A stretch of 64,000 bases of DNA from Blattabacterium cuenoti (GTDB lineage: Bacteria > Bacteroidota > Bacteroidia > Flavobacteriales > Blattabacteriaceae): assembly GCF_014251795.1 (NCBI RefSeq), contig NZ_CP059201.1, positions 558,001-622,000 of the forward strand, written 5' to 3'. The notes beneath the pieces are model-generated. The model was given only the letters and a program-made list of their open reading frames with translations, searched no databases and was not told where the DNA came from. Positions 50,788-59,748 of the stretch are shown in pieces. The stretch's first letter is position 1; each line of letters starts with the position of its first letter. Made by a program: the position numbers and the translations under genes.

Positions 50788-50933
50788 AAAGAACATATCA
50801 ACCTTCAAATAGAAAAAAAGTAAATGTTCATGGATTTATGAAACGAATGAGTACAAAAACTGGACGCATAATTATATCTAGAAGAAGAAAAAAAGGACGA
50901 AAAAAACTTGCAGTATCTAATTTCAAAAAATAA
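50784..50933 (+). CDS. rpmH: 50S ribosomal protein L34
   Basis: A 49-residue basic ribosomal protein beginning [19 protein letters not shown] and continuing with a KTGR...[14 protein letters not shown] pattern typical of L34. It is translated from the ATGA overlap with the preceding small gene and ends 6 bases before the convergent peptidase gene. In many bacteria rpmH lies near the replication origin. Confidence 0.96.
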   Translation: MKRTYQPSNRKKVNVHGFMKRMSTKTGRIIISRRRKKGRKKLAVSNFKK

Positions 50934-50939
50934 AATGAT

Positions 50940-52112
50940 TTATAAAATTTTAAAACATTCTGTATTTCCAATTTCCGGAAAACTTTCTCCTTTTTTGCCA
51001 TAAAATTTTTTACCTAAAACAAAAAATTCTTCATATGCAAAAAGATAGGATAAATCTCCTACATCTACTATTTTAGAAAAAATAAAAAGATCATTTTTAA
51101 TGAAATCAAACTTTTCAAAATTCATTAGTCCTATGTCTACTAAAAATTTATTTTGATTTCTTTGTATTTGTATTTTTCTATATATTTTGTCTAATAATAT
51201 ATTTTTATTTTCTGGAATGGAAAAATAAGATTCGTAATTTTTTTCAAGATTTTCTCCTTTATTATAAGAAATGAAATAAATTCCCGCAAAAATAGATAAT
51301 ACACTATATTTTCTAATAATTTTTTTTTGAAAATCTTTAGGATAATTTCCTGACTCGATTAGAATACAAGGATAACCTAATTTTTGTAACCTATCTCCAG
51401 TTGCAGTAGGATATAATTCATCAGAAAATCTTCCTATTGATCCAATATTAGGTAAAATTTTATAAAGTTCTTTTACAATAAAATTTATAATTCCCATAGA
51501 TTGTTTCCTGCTTATAGAAGCAATATTTTTTTTCATAGATATCGAAGGAGATAAAAAAGATAGAATAGCAGGATTAAAAATTTTATTTTCAACATTGAAA
51601 ATGCTTCTTTGATCATGTAAATTAAATAAAATATTAGGCTTACTTTTTTCTATCTCTTGAAATAAAGTCTGTATTTCTGGAGATTGTAAACGAATAGCAT
51701 CCCGATTTAAATCTATGTTGATAGCATTTCTTCTTTGAAATATTTCTGATCCATCAGGATTTAACATAGGAATAAATGAAATGGTTAAATTTTTCTTTAA
51801 AAATTTAACTAAATCACAATTTTTTTCCATTAAAAAAAAATGAAAAATATCAAACATCGATTTTGTCCCTGTAGTTTCATTTCCATGCATTTGAGACCAT
51901 ACCAATATTTTTATTTTTCCGATCCCCCATGTGATTTTAAAAATTTTTCTTTTTTCTATAGATAATCCTATAGGAACAATAGTGCATATATCTTTATATT
52001 TATTTATAATCTTCAATAAATCAGAATATTTAAAAACTTTTGAATGACCAATGCTCCCATCTTTAAATGATTCATAATTACGAAACAAATATAAAATATC
52101 GAAAAAAAACAT
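50940..52112 (-). CDS. M14-family zinc carboxypeptidase
   Basis: A 390-residue predicted metallocarboxypeptidase. The zinc site is WSQMHGNETTG (His-x-x-Glu, about residue 94) with the distal His in NLHDQRSIF. MLNPDGSEIFQRRN and INIDLNRDAI match the M14 substrate pocket, and the catalytic Glu is probably in ILIESGNYPKDFQ. No signal peptide is seen, so it may act in the cytoplasm. The substrate is unknown. Confidence 0.83.
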   Translation of the reverse strand: MFFFDILYLFRNYESFKDGSIGHSKVFKYSDLLKIINKYKDICTIVPIGLSIEKRKIFKITWGIGKIKILVWSQMHGNETTGTKSMFDIFHFFLMEKNCDLVKFLKKNLTISFIPMLNPDGSEIFQRRNAINIDLNRDAIRLQSPEIQTLFQEIEKSKPNILFNLHDQRSIFNVENKIFNPAILSFLSPSISMKKNIASISRKQSMGIINFIVKELYKILPNIGSIGRFSDELYPTATGDRLQKLGYPCILIESGNYPKDFQKKIIRKYSVLSIFAGIYFISYNKGENLEKNYESYFSIPENKNILLDKIYRKIQIQRNQNKFLVDIGLMNFEKFDFIKNDLFIFSKIVDVGDLSYLFAYEEFFVLGKKFYGKKGESFPEIGNTECFKIL

Positions 52113-52177
52113 AATAATTTTAATTTTATCTTACAATAAAAGAAATTTATTATTTTAATAAAATTGTTTTTATCTTT

Positions 52178-52195
52178 TGTAACAGATGTAACAGA
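52178..52195. repeat. Tandem 9-bp direct repeat
   Basis: TGTAACAGA occurs twice in tandem (52178-52186 and 52187-52195) in the 159-base divergent region between the M14 peptidase and the CPBP gene. It contains more G and C than its surroundings. Confidence 0.5.
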
Positions 52196-52271
52196 TTTTC
52201 ATTGAAAAATTATGAACATGAAATTAAGAAAACAATTATAAAATATCAAATTAAAGACGAATTTTTAACAT

Positions 52272-53078
52272 ATGAAGAATTATTTCAAAATAAATTATAT
52301 CGAATCGATTTTATTAATAGTGGGATTTACTGCTTTAAATTTTTTCAATATCATTATTAAAAAATCGTTGATTCTTATTAAATTACCAGAAAGTATGATA
52401 TTCTCAATATCATACACTATCCCTTTTATTTTTTTATTTATTTTTATTTCTCATCAAGCACAAAAAAAAAATCTTACCATAGATTTATCCATGAAATTAT
52501 CTTCATGGTATATTTATTTTATTATTTTTTTCATGATGTTTTGTATGATCATTATCAATGAATATATTTCTTCACTAGTTCCAATAGAAGGGCCAATATT
52601 AGGAAATATGTATAAAGAAATTGAAGAATTTCTAAAAGAAGAAATAAAAAATCCAATTCCTTTTTTTTCTACTACAGTATTACTAGCTCCTATATGTGAA
52701 GAAGTTCTTTTTAGAGGCATTATTTTAAATGGAATGTTAAAAAATAAAATACATCCCATTAAAGCGATTCTATTTTCTTCATTTTTATTTGGATTAACTC
52801 ATATGAATCCTTGGCAATTTATAGGAGGTCTAATCATTGGAAGTTTCATAGGATTTGTTTATTTCATAACTTGTTCGATTATAGATTGCATATTATTACA
52901 TATATTTAATAATGCTTTTGCTGTATTTAGCATGTTCTTCTTTATGAAAAATGAAATACCTATCCTATCAAAAGAAGTTGAGATGAATATTGAATCCATA
53001 TTCATATTAACAATAGCTTTGACTATAATAATTAGTGGTGGTATTTTCCTTTTAAAAAAAAAAAGAAAAGAAATATAA
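52272..53078 (+). CDS. CPBP-family intramembrane metalloprotease
   Basis: A 268-residue polytopic membrane protein (about seven helices) of the CAAX protease/bacteriocin-processing (Abi) family. The motifs are present in order: EEVLFRGIILNG (Glu-Glu and Arg, about residues 142-153), LFGLTHMNPWQF (His, about 176) and LHIFNNAFAVF (His-x-x-x-Asn). The catalytic residues are therefore kept. The substrate is unknown. A 20-base gap separates it from rnz. Confidence 0.85.
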   Translation: MKNYFKINYIESILLIVGFTALNFFNIIIKKSLILIKLPESMIFSISYTIPFIFLFIFISHQAQKKNLTIDLSMKLSSWYIYFIIFFMMFCMIIINEYISSLVPIEGPILGNMYKEIEEFLKEEIKNPIPFFSTTVLLAPICEEVLFRGIILNGMLKNKIHPIKAILFSSFLFGLTHMNPWQFIGGLIIGSFIGFVYFITCSIIDCILLHIFNNAFAVFSMFFFMKNEIPILSKEVEMNIESIFILTIALTIIISGGIFLLKKKRKEI

Positions 53079-53100
53079 TTCAATTTTTTTAAAACTTTGT

Positions 53101-54021
53101 ATGATGAGAAAACCTTCATTAACCATTTTGGGATGTCATTCTTCTATACCTACAAATAGGTTCCATCCTACCGCTCAAATATTAGAAATGAAAGGTTTTT
53201 ATTTTCTTATTGATTGTGGAGAAGGAACACAAGTTCAATTAAGAAAAGCAAAAATAAAATTTAACAAAATAATACATATATTCATATCTCATTTGCATGG
53301 GGATCATTTTTTTGGATTAATTGGATTGTTATCTACATTCCATTTATTAGGTAGAGAGAAATCAGTAAGTATTTACGCGCCAAAAGGATTAAAAGAAATC
53401 ATAGATGTTCATTTTAAATGGTCTTACACAAGATTAAAATATTGTATAGATCATATAGAATTATCATCAAAAAAGTTAGAAAAAATTATGGAAAATGAAA
53501 AAATAGAAATCTTTTCCATTCCATTGAAACATAGAATTTATGCAAATGGATTTCTGTTTAAAGAGAAACCTAGTAAAAGAAAATTAAATATGGAAGAAAT
53601 TAAAAAAATACCCGATATTAAAATAGTAGATTATCCTAATTTGAAATTAGGAAAAGATTTTCAAACTCATGATGGAAAAATTATTCCTAATTATCAATTA
53701 ACATTTGATCCTCCTAAAATACTATCTTATGCTTTTTGTTCAGATACTTCTTTTTATTTACCAATAGTTGATCATATCAAATATGTAGATTTACTATACC
53801 ATGAATCTACATTTCTAAAAATAGAAGAAAATAGAGCTATTAATACAGGTCATTCAACAGCAAACCAAGCCGCATATATAGCTAAAAAAGCAAAAGTAAA
53901 AAAGTTATTATTAGGACATTATTCTAATAGATTTCCGAATATTAAAGAATTTGAAAATGAAGCAAAAGAAATATTTTTGAATGTAGAAGCTTCAGTCCCT
54001 CTAAGAACGTATTATTTATAA
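53101..54021 (+). CDS. rnz: Ribonuclease Z
   Basis: Trims the 3' ends of tRNA precursors. The 306-residue metallo-beta-lactamase-fold protein has the zinc motif SHLHGDHFFGLIGLL (about residues 61-75) and the distal STANQAAYIAKKA and LGHYSNRF motifs. None of the window's tRNA genes encodes CCA, which makes this activity necessary. ATG codons at 53101 and 53104 are both possible. The end overlaps the convergent permease by 10 bases. Confidence 0.94.
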   Translation: MMRKPSLTILGCHSSIPTNRFHPTAQILEMKGFYFLIDCGEGTQVQLRKAKIKFNKIIHIFISHLHGDHFFGLIGLLSTFHLLGREKSVSIYAPKGLKEIIDVHFKWSYTRLKYCIDHIELSSKKLEKIMENEKIEIFSIPLKHRIYANGFLFKEKPSKRKLNMEEIKKIPDIKIVDYPNLKLGKDFQTHDGKIIPNYQLTFDPPKILSYAFCSDTSFYLPIVDHIKYVDLLYHESTFLKIEENRAINTGHSTANQAAYIAKKAKVKKLLLGHYSNRFPNIKEFENEAKEIFLNVEASVPLRTYYL

Positions 54022-55205
54022 TAAATCATATTATTAATTCTTTTTAAAGAATAAAAAGATATAATTGATCCTGTTATTAGAATAACACATACGATTATAT
54101 ACAGATCCATTCCTGTAATTTTTACAGGAAAAGGGATTTTTTTTGTAATTTGAAATATTTTATATTTTTCTTGTATCAAAGAAATAACATAAGAAAAAAA
54201 TAAGCCACTCAAACAACCAAATAAAGTCATCATCAATCCCATATAGAAAAATATCATCTTAATTCTATATAAAGAAAAACCCAGACTCCATAATATAAAA
54301 AGTTCTTTAATTTTATCTAATTGTAAAATGAAAATAGCACTAAATAAGTTAAATCCAGTGATTAGTATCATTAGTATAAATAAAAAATATAAAAATACTT
54401 TTTCTGTATTTAAAACCTGATAAAAAAATTTTTCTCTTTCTGTTCGTGTTATTATACTAAATTTTGGTCCTAACTTATTGACTAAAATGTTTTTTAAATT
54501 TTGAATGTTCGCTTCATCATGAATCTTAATTTCTAATGTATGGAAAATTTTGTTTTTCATTATCTTTTGAAGTTCGTGCAAATCACAAAATAAATACTGT
54601 TTATCCATTTGATAACTAAAATGAAAAATTCCTTTTACAAAAACTTTTTTTCTCATAAAAAACGAATCTGAATTATTTTTTTTACAATCTAAAATAAGTA
54701 TTTGTAAAGGAATATTTTTGATATGAGATAGTAATACTGGAAAGTATGAAATTATAGAAAACCATCCGACATATATATTTAAAGAATCAAATTTTTTATC
54801 TTTTAAATTTATTCTTTTAAATTTTTTCATAACTTTCTCATATTCTGTGTCTACTCCTTTTAAAAAAATAAAATATTCGTGATTATTATAATGAAAAAAA
54901 ACTTTTTTTTCCATAGTTTTAGAATAAGCCACAATTCCTTGTATATATTTTATTTTTTTTATTAAAATATTATCATCAATAATAAAATCTTTCTGATTTC
55001 CATAAGAAATAGTAATATCTGGATAATGAATTCGATAAAATTTTTTATTTAAATCTTCTAATCCAGAAAAAACAAATAAAATTGTAGATAAAGAAAATGT
55101 GGAAACTCCAATAGATAAAATTGACAAAAATACAATAATATTAACAACGTTAATTCTTTTTTTAGAAAAAAAATAACGTACAGATATATAAAATGAAGTT
55201 ATCAA
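54012..55205 (-). CDS. LolC/LolE-type ABC transporter permease
   Basis: A 397-residue FtsX/MacB-fold permease of the lipoprotein-release family. The N-terminal segment FYISVRYFFSKKRINVVNII is typical of LolC/E. It has one N-terminal helix, a large periplasmic domain (about residues 55-255) and three C-terminal helices. The start appears to be TTG at 55205. The LolD ATPase is not in the window. Lgt at 62 kb also belongs to lipoprotein biogenesis. LolC versus LolE cannot be settled. Confidence 0.82.
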   Translation of the reverse strand: MITSFYISVRYFFSKKRINVVNIIVFLSILSIGVSTFSLSTILFVFSGLEDLNKKFYRIHYPDITISYGNQKDFIIDDNILIKKIKYIQGIVAYSKTMEKKVFFHYNNHEYFIFLKGVDTEYEKVMKKFKRINLKDKKFDSLNIYVGWFSIISYFPVLLSHIKNIPLQILILDCKKNNSDSFFMRKKVFVKGIFHFSYQMDKQYLFCDLHELQKIMKNKIFHTLEIKIHDEANIQNLKNILVNKLGPKFSIITRTEREKFFYQVLNTEKVFLYFLFILMILITGFNLFSAIFILQLDKIKELFILWSLGFSLYRIKMIFFYMGLMMTLFGCLSGLFFSYVISLIQEKYKIFQITKKIPFPVKITGMDLYIIVCVILITGSIISFYSLKRINNMIYYK

Positions 55206-55208
55206 AAA

Positions 55209-55544
55209 TTAAACTATTAAATTTTGTTCAGCTGAATAAAAATCCAATTTAGGAATTTTTTTGACACGATATCTAAGTCTCTTAGAAAGCAACTTTCTAT
55301 AAAATTTAGATTTAGAACGAATAGATTTCAATATATTTTTGTTTAAAAAAGGATAAATATTGATATACACTTTTATTAAATTCATATCATGAGTCACGCA
55401 TACTTTAATCAAAGTAACTAAAAATTTATTCTTACTTTTATTGTGATGAATCTCCTCATTAAATATTTTTGCTATTTCTATAAAAAATATCGAAGATAAT
55501 TTTTCATTTTTAATTAAGTTTATTTCTTTCATAATTGTATTCAT
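55209..55544 (-). CDS. rbfA: Ribosome-binding factor A
   Basis: Binds the 30S subunit during maturation. I chose the ATG at 55544 (111 residues); an upstream in-frame ATG at 55649 would run across the tRNA gene. The core pattern is present though diverged: LITLIKVCVTHDMNLIKVYINIYP-like sequence (seen as VTLIKVCVTHDMNLIKVYI) and KLLSKRLRYRVKKIPKLDF near the end. It is 3 bases upstream of the permease gene. An alternative ATG is at 55532. Confidence 0.78.
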   Translation of the reverse strand: MNTIMKEINLIKNEKLSSIFFIEIAKIFNEEIHHNKSKNKFLVTLIKVCVTHDMNLIKVYINIYPFLNKNILKSIRSKSKFYRKLLSKRLRYRVKKIPKLDFYSAEQNLIV

Positions 55545-55641
55545 TAATTTATTTAAAATAAAAAATGAAAAAAACCTGAACAAAAATTTGTAATAGGTAA
55601 AATAATATTGTAAACTTGCACAGTCCACATTTATTTTTATA

Positions 55642-55715
55642 GGTCCCATAGCTCAGTTGGTTAGAGCACCTGACTCATAATCAGGTAGTCGCTGGTTCAA
55701 GTCCAGCTGGGACCA
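55642..55715 (+). tRNA. CAU tRNA, probably tRNA-Ile2 (lysidine-modified)
   Basis: A 74-base cloverleaf with acceptor GGTCCCA/TGGGACC, anticodon stem CCTGA/TCAGG, loop CTCATAA (CAT at 55676-55678) and T-stem GCTGG/CCAGC. The GTCGCTGGTTCAAGTCCAGC region and fully paired stems resemble bacterial tRNA-Ile2 (CAU), which TilS converts to read AUA. Automated tools may call it tRNA-Met. The discriminator is A; no CCA is encoded. It is convergent with tRNA-Arg(CCT), 14 bases apart. Confidence 0.85.
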
Positions 55716-55729
55716 TTTTATTTTTTTTG

Positions 55730-55804
55730 TAACCGGGGAGGGATTCGAACCCACAACTCACAGTTTAGGAAACTGTTGTTCTATCCTATTTGAACTACCC
55801 AGTC
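55730..55804 (-). tRNA. tRNA-Arg(CCT)
   Basis: A 75-base cloverleaf on the minus strand. Acceptor GACTGGG/CCCGGTT with two G-U pairs, D-stem GTTC/GAAC, anticodon stem ACAGT/ACTGT, loop TTCCTAA with anticodon CCT. The T-stem GTGGG/CCCTC has a U-U opposition at 50-64, as in the other Arg tRNA of the window. The first 10 bases overlap the end of rpmA. Confidence 0.88.
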
Positions 55805-56064
55805 TTAATCTTCGTATCCACAACGGAAACAATTGATTTATTTTTCTTTACTTTTTTAAAACAAACATAACCGTTTTTAATTGCATATAAAGTATGATCT
55901 TTTCCTATTCTTACATTTTTTCCAGGATGATGTTTCGTACCTCGTTGACGAATTATGATATTACCAGAATTTACATACTGATTTCCATATATTTTAATGC
56001 CTAACCTTCTTCCTATTGAATCTCTCCCATTTCTAGAACTTCCAGAACCTTTCTTATGAGCCAT
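55795..56064 (-). CDS. rpmA: 50S ribosomal protein L27, stop codon inside a tRNA gene
   Basis: The 89-residue protein begins [24 protein letters not shown] and carries [21 protein letters not shown], the L27 hallmark. The last codons (Thr-Gly-stop, ACT GGG TAG) lie within the first 10 bases of tRNA-Arg(CCT). RNase P processing of a shared transcript would remove the stop codon. It follows rplU by one base. Confidence 0.95.
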   Translation of the reverse strand: MAHKKGSGSSRNGRDSIGRRLGIKIYGNQYVNSGNIIIRQRGTKHHPGKNVRIGKDHTLYAIKNGYVCFKKVKKNKSIVSVVDTKIKTG

Positions 56065-56065
56065 A

Positions 56066-56401
56066 TTAATCTAAGTTTTTAATATTCTTTTCTATAAAAG
56101 AAATTATTTTTATTTTCGAAAACAAAGGTCTAAATCCATTTTTAACTTTATATCCTTTTCTTCTTTTTTTCTTAAAAATAAGAATTTTTTTTCCTTTTAT
56201 ATGTTGCATAATTTCAATTTCAACATTAATTTTTTCTAAAAAAGGACTTCCTAAAAAAAGAACTCCTTCTTTATAAAACAAAAAAACTTGATCCAACAAT
56301 ATTTTTTTTCCTATATTTTCTGAAATATGAGGAACATAAATATATTTATTTTGAACAAGTTTAAATTGTTTATTTTTTATATTAACAATAGCATATGTCA
56401 T
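56066..56401 (-). CDS. rplU: 50S ribosomal protein L21
   Basis: A 111-residue ribosomal protein: [22 protein letters not shown] at the N-terminus and [18 protein letters not shown] near the C-terminus, the L21 signature. It lies between sufS and rpmA with gaps of 1-2 bases. The rplU-rpmA order is universal. Confidence 0.94.
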   Translation of the reverse strand: MTYAIVNIKNKQFKLVQNKYIYVPHISENIGKKILLDQVFLFYKEGVLFLGSPFLEKINVEIEIMQHIKGKKILIFKKKRRKGYKVKNGFRPLFSKIKIISFIEKNIKNLD

Positions 56402-56403
56402 AA

Positions 56404-57639
56404 TTATTTTAATAATATCTTTTTTGCTTTTAAAATTCCTTCTAGTAAATAATCTATTTCTTGAAAAGTATTATATACAGAAAAACTAACACGAATCATT
56501 CCTGAAACTTTGAAAAAATTCATAAGAGGTTGTGCACATAAATGTCCAGTTCTAACTGCAATTCCCAAACGATCTAAAATACAACCAACATCAAAGCAAT
56601 GTAATTCATCTAAATTAAAAGAAATAATACTGGATTTTTTAGAAAAGTCCATAATATCTCCATACAATTGAATTCCGTCTATTGAATTTAAATGTTTTAC
56701 AGCATACATTAAAAGTTTCTTTTTATAAGATTGAATATTTGATATCCCCATTTTTTTGACAAAATCTATGGCGGATCCCCATACAATAATCCCTTCTATA
56801 TTTGGGGTTCCTGCTTCAAATTTTAACGGTAAATCTGAATAAGTTGTTCGATCAAAACTTACATTTTTAATCATTTCTCCTCCAAATTGATAAGGATCTA
56901 ACTTTTCTAATATTTTCTTTTTTCCATATAAAATTCCAATTCCAGTAGGACCATACATTTTATGTGCAGAAAAAACATAAAAATCAACATTTAAATCTTG
57001 CACATTTAGATCGAGATTAGAAGGAACTTGAGCCCCATCAATTAAAACTAAAGCATCATATTTATGAGCTATTTGTATAATAGACTTAACCGGATTAATA
57101 ATTCCTAAAACATTAGATATATGACTAATAGATACGATTTTTGTCCTTTCTGAAAAAAAAGATTCAAAATTTTTTAATTGAAAAAAACCATTTTCATAAA
57201 TGGATATGATTTTTAAAACAGCACCTTTTTTTTTACAAAGAATCTGCCATGGAACAATATTTGAATGATGTTCAACACAAGAAATGATAATTTCATCTCC
57301 TTTTTTTATAATAGCTTCTATACTAGAAGCTACCAAGTTAATTGATTCTGTAGTTCCTTTTGTAAATATAATTTCAGAAGAATATTTTGCATGAATAAAT
57401 TTTTGAATTTTTTTTCTAACGTTTTCTACACACAAAGTAGCTTGATGACTGAGATAATGTAATCCTCTATGAATATTAGAATTCATAGTCGAATAATAAT
57501 TTTGTGAAGCTTGAATGACTTGCAAGGGTTTTTGAGTCGTAGCTGCATTATCCATATATACTAAATAATTAGAATATATTTTTTTTTTCAAAATAGGAAA
57601 TTGACTTCTTATTTTTTGTATTTCTTTTTCTGAAAACAT
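56404..57639 (-). CDS. sufS: Cysteine desulfurase SufS
   Basis: Removes sulfur from cysteine for Fe-S assembly, with PLP. The 411-residue group II desulfurase has YMDNAATTQKP, the PLP Lys in VFSAHKMYGPTGIG and the active-site Cys in RTGHLCAQPLM. It is the last gene of sufA-sufB-sufC-sufD-sufS. No SufE/SufU partner is adjacent. Confidence 0.94.
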   Translation of the reverse strand: MFSEKEIQKIRSQFPILKKKIYSNYLVYMDNAATTQKPLQVIQASQNYYSTMNSNIHRGLHYLSHQATLCVENVRKKIQKFIHAKYSSEIIFTKGTTESINLVASSIEAIIKKGDEIIISCVEHHSNIVPWQILCKKKGAVLKIISIYENGFFQLKNFESFFSERTKIVSISHISNVLGIINPVKSIIQIAHKYDALVLIDGAQVPSNLDLNVQDLNVDFYVFSAHKMYGPTGIGILYGKKKILEKLDPYQFGGEMIKNVSFDRTTYSDLPLKFEAGTPNIEGIIVWGSAIDFVKKMGISNIQSYKKKLLMYAVKHLNSIDGIQLYGDIMDFSKKSSIISFNLDELHCFDVGCILDRLGIAVRTGHLCAQPLMNFFKVSGMIRVSFSVYNTFQEIDYLLEGILKAKKILLK

Positions 57640-57646
57640 ATATATA

Positions 57647-58957
57647 TCACAAATGTTTATATAATTTTTTATTTATTTTTCTACGTATAAATTTTTTTAA
57701 TTCAAAAATATGGATAGGAATCAATATTTCTTCTAAAAAAGATAATAACAATAACATTTTCGCTTCTTTTTCAGTAATCCCTCTTGATTGTAGATAAAAT
57801 AACTCAGAATCTTGAATATTACCTACGGTACAACCATGTGAACATTTTACATATTCAGAATAAATTTCTAACTGAGGTTTAGTATATATACATGCTTCGT
57901 TAGAAAGAATTATATTGTTATTTTTTTGAAAAGCATTTATTTCTTTTATCAACTCGTTCACAATGATTCTTCCATTAAAAATTCCTTTAGATTTTTCACA
58001 TAAAATATTTTTATATAATTGAAAACTATAAGAATTCGAACATAAATGATTTATCATAGTATGATGATCTACTAATTGTTTTCCTGATAATAGAGAAATT
58101 CCATATAAATAAGAATAAGCTTTCTTTCCATCAGAATAAAATTTTAAATTATTTCTTATAAAATTTCCTTGAATAGAAAAAGTGTAAACAGTGCATTTAC
58201 TATTATTTTTTTGTTTGAATAATGTATTATCTATTATAGAAGTTTCTTCTAAATCATTTTGTACTTTATAGTACTCAATGATACTATGACTCATAGCATA
58301 AACTTCACTAACAGAATTCATAAAAACAAAATGGTGTTTTAAAGATTTATAATGTTCTATAATTTTAACACGGGAATGTTCTCCTACTATAATCAAATTC
58401 CTATTATTTAACATAATTTTAGATTCTATTCCTGTAGAAATATGTAATATTTCTATGGGTTTTTCTAAAATTACATGATCAGGAATATAAATATATGCAC
58501 CATCTTTTGACAAGATTGTATTTAAAGTATAAAATGCATCATATTGATATGATAATTTTCCATAATAATTTTTAATTTCATTTTCTTCTAATGATATTAT
58601 GTTTGATATAATAACATTGCTTGCATCAATATAAGATAAATCAGAATGATATTTCCCATCTATGAAAATTAAAACATAAGATTCTTTTTTTTTTAAAAAA
58701 ACTAATTTTCTGATTTTTTCAAATTCTATCCTTTTTTCTTTTAAATTTTCGCAAAAAATATTATAATCTTTATCAATAATTGATTCTATATTCGTATGTT
58801 TCCATTCTTCATTTATAGAAGTAGGAAAACCTCTTTTATATAAAAAAGAGGAATGTTGCTTTTGTAAAAAAGATATATAAGAATCTTCTGTTTTTTCTTT
58901 TGCAGATGCAGAAGAAAATTTATTAATTAATAAAGTTATTTTTTCTCTTAACTGCAT
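57647..58957 (-). CDS. sufD: Fe-S assembly scaffold protein SufD
   Basis: A beta-helix partner of SufB in the SufBC2D complex. The 436-residue protein has a diverged N-terminal half with GFPTSINEEWKHTNI, and a conserved C-terminal half including CSHGCTVGNIQDSELFYLQSRGI with the SufB/SufD-family His and Cys positions. It is 7 bases upstream of sufS and 27 bases downstream of sufC. Confidence 0.92.
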   Translation of the reverse strand: MQLREKITLLINKFSSASAKEKTEDSYISFLQKQHSSFLYKRGFPTSINEEWKHTNIESIIDKDYNIFCENLKEKRIEFEKIRKLVFLKKKESYVLIFIDGKYHSDLSYIDASNVIISNIISLEENEIKNYYGKLSYQYDAFYTLNTILSKDGAYIYIPDHVILEKPIEILHISTGIESKIMLNNRNLIIVGEHSRVKIIEHYKSLKHHFVFMNSVSEVYAMSHSIIEYYKVQNDLEETSIIDNTLFKQKNNSKCTVYTFSIQGNFIRNNLKFYSDGKKAYSYLYGISLLSGKQLVDHHTMINHLCSNSYSFQLYKNILCEKSKGIFNGRIIVNELIKEINAFQKNNNIILSNEACIYTKPQLEIYSEYVKCSHGCTVGNIQDSELFYLQSRGITEKEAKMLLLLSFLEEILIPIHIFELKKFIRRKINKKLYKHL

Positions 58958-58984
58958 TTAATTATAAAGTTAAATAATTCTTTT

Positions 58985-59737
58985 TTATACTTGATTTTTC
59001 ACTATCCAATCATATCCTTCCTTTTCTAATTTTTCAGCTAATTTTTTATCTCCTGATTGAACTATTTTTCCATCATATAAAATATGTATAACATAGTCTG
59101 AAAAAATATGATCTAATAATCTTTTATAGTGAGTAATAATTAAAATAGAATTTTTATCATTTCTAAAAGTGTTAATTCCTTTGGCTACTACACGTAAAGC
59201 ATCTATATCTAAACCTGAATCAACTTCATCTAGAATAGATAGTAAGGGATCTAACATCATCATTTGAAATATTTCATTACGTTTTTTTTCTCCACCCGAA
59301 AATCCTTCATTCAAAAAACGATAAAAAAAATCTTTTTCAATATTTAATAAAGAAGATATTTTTTTTATTTTTAATAAAATATCTTTAGAAGACATTTTTT
59401 TTATATTTTTTGCTTCAAAAATTGAATTGATTGCTGTTTTAATAAAATTTACAATAGTAACTCCTGATATTTCTATTGGGTGTTGAAAAGAGAGAAAAAT
59501 TCCCAAATGGGCTCGTTCTTCTGGTGAAAAATCTTTTAAATTTTGATTAAAAAAATAAATATTTCCTTCAGTTATTTGATATTCTTTTTTACCTGCTATG
59601 ATAGACGCAAGAGTACTTTTTCCTGAACCATTAGGACCCATAATCACATGATTTTCACCTTCTTTTATTTCTAAATTAATTCCTCTGAGGACCTTTTTAT
59701 TTGCTATAGACGCATGTAAATTTTCTATACTTAACAT
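58985..59737 (-). CDS. sufC: Fe-S assembly ATPase SufC
   Basis: ABC-type ATPase of the SufBC2D scaffold. The 250-residue protein has Walker A MGPNGSGKSTLASIIAGK, the signature FSGGEKKRNEI and Walker B LSILDEVDSGLDID. The DEVDSGLD form is characteristic of SufC. Confidence 0.95.
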   Translation of the reverse strand: MLSIENLHASIANKKVLRGINLEIKEGENHVIMGPNGSGKSTLASIIAGKKEYQITEGNIYFFNQNLKDFSPEERAHLGIFLSFQHPIEISGVTIVNFIKTAINSIFEAKNIKKMSSKDILLKIKKISSLLNIEKDFFYRFLNEGFSGGEKKRNEIFQMMMLDPLLSILDEVDSGLDIDALRVVAKGINTFRNDKNSILIITHYKRLLDHIFSDYVIHILYDGKIVQSGDKKLAEKLEKEGYDWIVKNQV

Positions 59738-59748
59738 AATTTTTTTGA

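Noticed and set aside
55545-55649. N-terminal extension of rbfA to 55649
   Set aside because: It would overlap the CAU tRNA gene and adds residues without similarity to RbfA.
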